Source: Thermoflexibacter sp.
GTDB taxonomy: Bacteria; Bacteroidota; Bacteroidia; Cytophagales; Thermoflexibacteraceae
Direction: 5' to 3'
DNA: 35,386 nucleotides
Assembly (NCBI GenBank): GCA_025455345.1
Contig: JALOMS010000001.1
Location: forward strand, 1-35,386
Shown here: positions 30,870 through 35,386 of the stretch, piece by piece
Layout of the letters: every line of letters begins with the position of its first letter
Position numbering within the stretch: the first letter of the stretch is position 1
Notes under the pieces: model-generated
Told to the model about the DNA's origin: nothing
The model's database searches: none
Seen by the model: only the letters and a program-made list of their open reading frames with translations
Position numbers and translations under genes: made by a program

Positions 30870-32693
30870 TTATACGCCTTCGTTTTGTACTTTTTCTATG
30901 TAAGTATCTATAATTTTAGTAAGAATATCTAAAGGTACAGCACCATTTTGTAGTAATACTTCATGAAAATCTTTGGCATTAAATTTTTCTTTCAACGTTT
31001 CTTGTGCTTTTTTTCTTAAACTCTTAATTTGTTGATAGCCTGTATAATAAGCACATGATTTGGCTGGATACATAATCACACCATCTACCATGTAAAGCAC
31101 TTGTTCGTAACTTAGTCCAGAGTGCGTGATGGCATAAGCGATGGCTTGGTCTCGTGTCCACTTTTTGAAATGTATGCCTGTATCTATGACCATCGCTATT
31201 GCGCTTGCTAAACTCAAGTGATACATTCCTAAACGGTCATGTAAGGATTTGAAATATCCGTATTCATTGGCTAATTCTAAAGAATAGTGCGCCCAACCTT
31301 CATTAAATGCGTCAAAGTATAAAATACGACGGAAAGTGGGTAGTGTTTTTGCCTCTCGTTGTATAGAGATAGGAATATGTTTGCCTAAAACAATATCTCT
31401 ACACACTAAAGCACGATTTTCAAATGCTCTCCATTGTTGTTTTTTACTCATATTTAAGTACACAAATGCAAGGGGTTTTTCATCTAAAGCAGAGTTTTGA
31501 TAGGTAATAGAAGGAAGGTATTTTTCTTTGAATAAGGGAGCAAATTGTACTCTCAAAACTGTTTTAGGCTTTGTTTCAAAGATGTAAGAAAGATTTGTAT
31601 CTAACTCTTTGATTAAAGTGCGAATATCCTTTTGTAGTCTTTCGTTTTCTTTGTTTTCATACGAGAATGCGGTATCTTGGGCGATTTCTTTGATACAATC
31701 ACTTATTGAGAGTGTAGCAGGGTATTGAAGTTCGTCTAAAACAGAACGCATCTTTTGGGTGATATTGGCAACTTCTTCTAATCCCGATTGGTGCATTTCT
31801 TCTGGAGAAAAGTCTGCGTTCGTATATTTTCTTAGCATAAAGGAATAATAACCTTCTCCGTCTTGAAATCGCCAAATTCCTACATCTGTATCTTCTACCA
31901 ATCTGCTTTCTTTGATTTCGTCAAGCATACGAATCATCTGTTGATAGGCAGGATAAACGGAGTTATCTATTTGCGCTTTGACCTCACTACCCAATTCTCC
32001 TTTAATTTTACCATTGATATTGGGCAGTTTATCTATCTTTTTCATGAATTCTGTATAGAGGATATTTTGTTGTGATTTGACCTTTGTAAAATTACTTAAT
32101 TGGGTTAGTAAATTGTCTATCACGAAATTAGGCATGGACAAAACGGAATCCTCCTGAGCCTTGATTCGGGCAGAAATCTGCTCGAAATACTTAGAAAACT
32201 TAGCAAGGCGGTAGATGTAATCTCTTGCTTCAGAATAAGAAGTAATCTTATGCTCTGACACCATAAAAAATGGTAGCTCTATGTGCGCTCCCTTGATATG
32301 ATTAAGGGGATAACTATAATCTTTGTAAAGAAGGTGTTCGTGGACTTCATTTTCAAGAAACCAATCCAAAACATCAGTAGAAATAAGCTGAGCAGTAGTT
32401 TGCTGGGAGCGTTTATAACTTCTCAACATTTCAAAATCTTTTTCTAAGCGATGATAGCGTTGCTGAGCTTTTTCTGCTGATACATTATTTAATTCGTTGT
32501 TGTAAAAACTAATCCCATAATCTTCCCAAAATCCAAATCGGGTCATTTCTTCTGGCAGGTCTAAGCCATACTCTATCAATAACCTTTCATAAAAATCGTC
32601 TATATCAAAAGGTTTGTACCAAATTGTATTGACTAACCAAATGGTTGGCAATAAAATAACAATCCATAAAAAATATTTGGTATAAAATCGCAT
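30870..32693 (-). CDS. DUF885 family protein (putative peptidase)
   Basis: A 607-residue protein with one N-terminal membrane anchor or signal anchor (about residues 7-25, FLWIVILLPTIWLVNTIWY). The DUF885 signature FNEGWAHYSLELANEYG lies near residue 465; EGWAHY is the conserved core and is thought to be part of a metallopeptidase-like site. Upstream, SMPNFVIDNLL and the long helical middle are typical. MYPAKSCAYYTGYQQIKSLR near the C-terminus is another family motif. Members are secreted or periplasmic proteins of uncertain substrate. It is followed by fahA in the same direction and preceded by the MORN-type gene 13 bases away, so the three may form one transcript. Confidence 0.85.
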   Translation of the reverse strand: MRFYTKYFLWIVILLPTIWLVNTIWYKPFDIDDFYERLLIEYGLDLPEEMTRFGFWEDYGISFYNNELNNVSAEKAQQRYHRLEKDFEMLRSYKRSQQTTAQLISTDVLDWFLENEVHEHLLYKDYSYPLNHIKGAHIELPFFMVSEHKITSYSEARDYIYRLAKFSKYFEQISARIKAQEDSVLSMPNFVIDNLLTQLSNFTKVKSQQNILYTEFMKKIDKLPNINGKIKGELGSEVKAQIDNSVYPAYQQMIRMLDEIKESRLVEDTDVGIWRFQDGEGYYSFMLRKYTNADFSPEEMHQSGLEEVANITQKMRSVLDELQYPATLSISDCIKEIAQDTAFSYENKENERLQKDIRTLIKELDTNLSYIFETKPKTVLRVQFAPLFKEKYLPSITYQNSALDEKPLAFVYLNMSKKQQWRAFENRALVCRDIVLGKHIPISIQREAKTLPTFRRILYFDAFNEGWAHYSLELANEYGYFKSLHDRLGMYHLSLASAIAMVIDTGIHFKKWTRDQAIAYAITHSGLSYEQVLYMVDGVIMYPAKSCAYYTGYQQIKSLRKKAQETLKEKFNAKDFHEVLLQNGAVPLDILTKIIDTYIEKVQNEGV

Positions 32694-32706
32694 AGATTAA
32701 GAAAAT

Positions 32707-33603
32707 CTATTTTGTAACGTTAATAATGAGTTTGCCCTTCTCGTCCCATTCTTTAGTAATATAAGATTGAAATTTCTCATCAAATGGACGACTTGAGTAA
32801 ACCGTTTCTCTCTTGCGCGCGTACTTGGTTTGGTCATAATATTCATACCATTTACCTACTTTCTCTCCATCTATATATTCTCCTCTTTCTTTGGGTCTGC
32901 CACTTTCATAATAGGCTTTATAAGCACCGTGTTTTACTCCGTTGTGCATGGGCGTGATTTCCTTCACTTTAGTTTTTCCTGCATCGTAGTAAGTAATTTG
33001 TGTATCTTCGTACAAGCCTTTGTCATAGTAGAATTTATCTACCAAATTGGTATCCTTGTCAAATATCTCCCACCTGCCATGTTTTACACCAAAATAGAAA
33101 TATCCTTCTTCCAATGTTTCTCCATTCCATGTCTTTCTGTAATGTCCATGTAGCAATGCGCCATTCTCTTTATCAAACTTGGCAGATTTTACAATCTCTC
33201 GCTTTTTTTTGTTCAGAAAATAAATATCTTCGTTATGAGGAGGGGGAGCTTGATAATCATTGATATACTGAAATCGCTCAATCATAATATTTTCTCCACG
33301 CAAGTGTTTGATGAAGGTTCTGGCAGTTTTCTTCCCCAGATATTCATTTTTAGGAGTTTTGGCAGATTGAGCAAAGCCATTTCCCTTTTTCAAACCCATC
33401 TCTGCAAGCAATCCTTTTTTTTCTTTGTCCTGTTTCTTTGCTTTGGTATTCAGCTCGATAGAAGGCAATACCTCAGTAGTAAGTTCTACATTTTCAGCTT
33501 GTAGAGTATCATCTTCTTCTATATCCAAGATTTGACCACTTGCACTTGTGAGGGTAAGTGCAAAGACTATTACAAAAGTAAAAAACAAAAATCTTGCTGT
33601 CAT
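32707..33603 (-). CDS. Secreted MORN/YwqK-like repeat protein
   Basis: A 298-residue protein from the ATG at 33603; a longer in-frame reading to 33693 has no signal-like start and is less likely. The N-terminus, MTARFLFFTFVIVFALTLTS, is a signal peptide with probable cleavage near ASGQ. From about residue 140 it shows MORN/YwqK-type repeats: HGHYRKTWNGETLEEGYFYF, GVKHGRWEIFDKD, GVKHGAYKAYYESGRPKERG and GEKVGKWYEYYD, each with a G-x-x-x-G-x-w/y-x-x-y core. These repeats form beta-hairpins used for surface binding. The function is unknown. It may be the first gene of the three-gene transcript ending at fahA. Confidence 0.8.
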   Translation of the reverse strand: MTARFLFFTFVIVFALTLTSASGQILDIEEDDTLQAENVELTTEVLPSIELNTKAKKQDKEKKGLLAEMGLKKGNGFAQSAKTPKNEYLGKKTARTFIKHLRGENIMIERFQYINDYQAPPPHNEDIYFLNKKKREIVKSAKFDKENGALLHGHYRKTWNGETLEEGYFYFGVKHGRWEIFDKDTNLVDKFYYDKGLYEDTQITYYDAGKTKVKEITPMHNGVKHGAYKAYYESGRPKERGEYIDGEKVGKWYEYYDQTKYARKRETVYSSRPFDEKFQSYITKEWDEKGKLIINVTK

Positions 33604-33628
33604 ACGCTTTATGATTTGATTGTATGTA

Positions 33629-33636
33629 CAAAGATA
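33629..33636 (-). promoter_or_regulatory. Candidate -7 box of MORN gene
   Basis: On the minus strand TATCTTTG (33629-33636) fits the Bacteroidota -7 consensus and lies about 26 bases before the ATG at 33603. This supports the shorter start, since the longer reading would begin upstream of the box. No TTG lies at the expected -33 distance. Confidence 0.5.
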
Positions 33637-33727
33637 ATTTATTCTAAGATAAAATGAAAAATATATTACAGCTTTATGTCTAACAGGAGTCATCTTTTTA
33701 GCTAAACTTGATGTGAGCGAGCATTTC

Positions 33728-35386
33728 CTAACTCCCCCCTACTCCCTGCTCCACCAATTCAATTTCCTCTGGGGTGAGGTCGTAGAGTTGGTAAACCAAT
33801 TGGTCTATTTGGGTTTCTTCTGTTTGGGTATTTTCGCCTCTTTCTTTTTTTGCCAAGATAGAATCTACTATTTTGATGATGGCTTTTTGGGTTTTGGTAT
33901 CTGCGTTGGGAATCACAAATTTTTCCACAGAGGTCTTTTTGAGTACATAAGCCCCGCCTGCGGTATATTCGCCTACACGAATGAAGTAATAATTGAATAG
34001 CTTGCTATTGAACAATGCCAATATAAATTTCAGTGGAATGGTTTTAGATACCAAAAAATAAGAAGCACTGGTAAGAAAATGTTTCTGATTGTCATAAGCA
34101 AAATTCCAATGTCCTGATATTAAGCCCCATACAATTTTATTTTTGTCGAAATCAGCATAGTAAGTATTGGCATATCTCTGCAAGGCATACCATTCATACC
34201 TTATCCCCGTTTCTTCTTTATTTCTATTAGATAACTTCTTTTTAAATCTGGAAAGGTGTGCCAAAAGTACAGGGTAGTTTTTCTGAAATTCTATTTCTGC
34301 CTTCTCCGTAACCAATTCATTCCTTTTGGTATTTTTCAAAGGAAAATGCCATGGGATAAAAAGTAGATGAAGATGATTAAACTGCAAAGCGTACTTATAA
34401 ATGTCTTTACCTCTTAATAAAGGTTTAATAATATTGGCAATCTTTGGCTCCTGTGCTAATAATTCTTTTTTATCGTCCTCAGAAATTACAAAAGCCTCAT
34501 CAAAACCTGTGGTAATCCCTCTGTAAATGCTTATATCAGTTATTTCACTAATCGCTTTTCCCTTTGATTTTATTTTATTGATGAGTTGGCTCGTATCTAA
34601 GCTGTGGAACAACCAAGCACTTGCTTTGAGTGCGTCTTGGGGAAGGTAGGTCGCCAGATTTTCAATCAAAAGTCCTAAGTTTTGGAGGTCATCTACTTTG
34701 TCCTTAAAAAATCGGTGATACCTAAATTTTTCTTGTGCTACTCCTTTGCGAATAATGAGGATAGCACTTGACACCAATGCCGCTTTGAAAGTTCTAACTT
34801 GTTCTAAATCAATAATATCATGGAAAGTATAACCTGCTAAAAACTCTCGTAATTTTTTCCCGTATTCCGCATTGAAAAACTTATTGGAATTAATAACGCT
34901 CACTATGCCTTGCGCCTGTGCGAGTGCGATAGATTTCTCAAAGAAATAGGTACTTAGGTCAGCCGTCCCTGCATAGACCTGATAGCTTTCTTTGAGATAA
35001 CTGCTCATGTAGGCAAGCTCGCGGTGCTGTATGTAAGGCGGGTTGGAAATAATTGCGTCAAATCCTTCAAAATCACCATTGTCTTTCAATACTTCGGGAA
35101 ACTCGAATCGCCACTCAAAGGCATTGCGATAGACAATGTTATTTTTCGTTTCTTCTAATTCTCTGGTCAAACGCTCTTTTTCCTCTTCCAATTGCTTGAT
35201 TTTATCCCTTTCTAATCCATTGCCCTCTCCATTGCCTTCCTTTTTGTCTATGCCCTTGTTGAACAAGTCATCACTTGCTCTCAAAACCAGTTCGGCGTTT
35301 ACCCTTTGCAAGCGAACTATGCGCGGGTCGCTGTATTTTGCGATTTCTGTTTTGAAGCTACTTTTGATTTCTGCAATGATTTTTTC
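33728..35386 (-). CDS. Eco57I-like N6-adenine methyltransferase/restriction enzyme, C-terminal part
   Basis: The reading frame is open to the right edge, so this is the C-terminal 552 residues of a longer protein; the TTG at 35311 is not a real start. A coiled stretch (KIKQLEEEKERLTRELEETK) precedes FDAIISNPPYI, the catalytic NPPY motif of N6-adenine methyltransferases. GTADLSTYFFEKSIALAQ and VINSNKFFNAEYGKKLREFL follow, then a TaqI-C-like target-recognition region with FKAALVSSAILIIRKG and KPLLRGKDIYKY. Type IIG enzymes of this kind join nuclease, methyltransferase and specificity in one chain of about 1000 residues. The N-terminal nuclease and SAM motif lie outside the window. The DNA target cannot be read from the sequence. 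Confidence 0.88.
   Translation of the reverse strand, partial: EKIIAEIKSSFKTEIAKYSDPRIVRLQRVNAELVLRASDDLFNKGIDKKEGNGEGNGLERDKIKQLEEEKERLTRELEETKNNIVYRNAFEWRFEFPEVLKDNGDFEGFDAIISNPPYIQHRELAYMSSYLKESYQVYAGTADLSTYFFEKSIALAQAQGIVSVINSNKFFNAEYGKKLREFLAGYTFHDIIDLEQVRTFKAALVSSAILIIRKGVAQEKFRYHRFFKDKVDDLQNLGLLIENLATYLPQDALKASAWLFHSLDTSQLINKIKSKGKAISEITDISIYRGITTGFDEAFVISEDDKKELLAQEPKIANIIKPLLRGKDIYKYALQFNHLHLLFIPWHFPLKNTKRNELVTEKAEIEFQKNYPVLLAHLSRFKKKLSNRNKEETGIRYEWYALQRYANTYYADFDKNKIVWGLISGHWNFAYDNQKHFLTSASYFLVSKTIPLKFILALFNSKLFNYYFIRVGEYTAGGAYVLKKTSVEKFVIPNADTKTQKAIIKIVDSILAKKERGENTQTEETQIDQLVYQLYDLTPEEIELVEQGVGGS

Noticed and set aside
32830-34000. Plus-strand open frames at 32830, 33000, 33235 and 33713
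   Set aside because: They are antisense to the MORN-type and restriction-methylation genes, rich in Phe and Ser, and overlap each other in different frames.

Overview
The window looks like chromosomal DNA of a Bacteroidota bacterium, most likely of the Cytophagales. The signs are AT-rich, A-rich leaders instead of strong Shine-Dalgarno sites, several TAnnTTTG-type -7 promoter boxes (with a properly spaced TTG at rpsT and before the nuclease-fold gene at 14982), lipoproteins, a paired MacB/FtsX permease locus, and a large dehydrogenase/HEAT/cytochrome c lipoprotein next to a sulfatase. The genus cannot be fixed from the sequence alone.

Layout. 1-4859: two paralogous MacB-type ABC permeases separated by an AT-rich cassette of four small genes (NTF2-like secreted protein, an unknown, a uracil-DNA-glycosylase-like protein and a coupled unknown). 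The cassette is packed with dispersed repeats and flanked by an exact 20-bp direct repeat. 4860-11241: indoleamine 2,3-dioxygenase, a PAS/HisKA fragment, CvfB-like S1 protein and QueG on the minus strand, then RsmG (+) converging on ribosomal protein S20 (-), and a lipoprotein. 11242-17223: a long AT-rich gap, a 1004-residue dehydrogenase-like HEAT/cytochrome c lipoprotein, a putative PD-(D/E)xK protein and an arylsulfatase, separated by strong hairpin terminators.

17325-29483 is the most unusual part and reads as a mosaic DNA-phosphorothioation-type defence island. In order it holds: a NifS/IscS/DndA-like cysteine desulfurase; a small-protein/nucleotidyltransferase pair; a DUF4007 protein resembling SspB; an HNH nuclease; a methyltransferase-HIT-Vsr/DUF559-like nuclease fusion; a terminator; a DndC/SspD-like PAPS-reductase-family protein; a cluster of small palindromes; and a tight four-gene operon of PLD-nuclease/SF2 helicase, a 77-residue unknown, a DndD/Rad50-like SMC ATPase with a CxxC hook, and a 179-residue unknown. 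The sulfur supply (desulfurase), the sulfur-activating enzyme (DndC/SspD-like), an Ssp-type protein (DUF4007) and a Dnd-type ATPase occur together, with three candidate nucleolytic effectors. This combination is neither a textbook DndABCDE(FGH) locus nor a textbook SspABCD(E) locus. No DndB, DndE or SspE homologue is recognisable.

29582-33603 is housekeeping on the minus strand: fumarylacetoacetase, a DUF885 protein and a MORN/YwqK-like secreted protein. 33728 to the right edge is the C-terminal part of a large Eco57I-like N6-adenine methyltransferase/restriction enzyme whose start lies outside the window, so defence genes flank the housekeeping block on both sides. All functional calls come from reading motifs by eye; no database search was possible.
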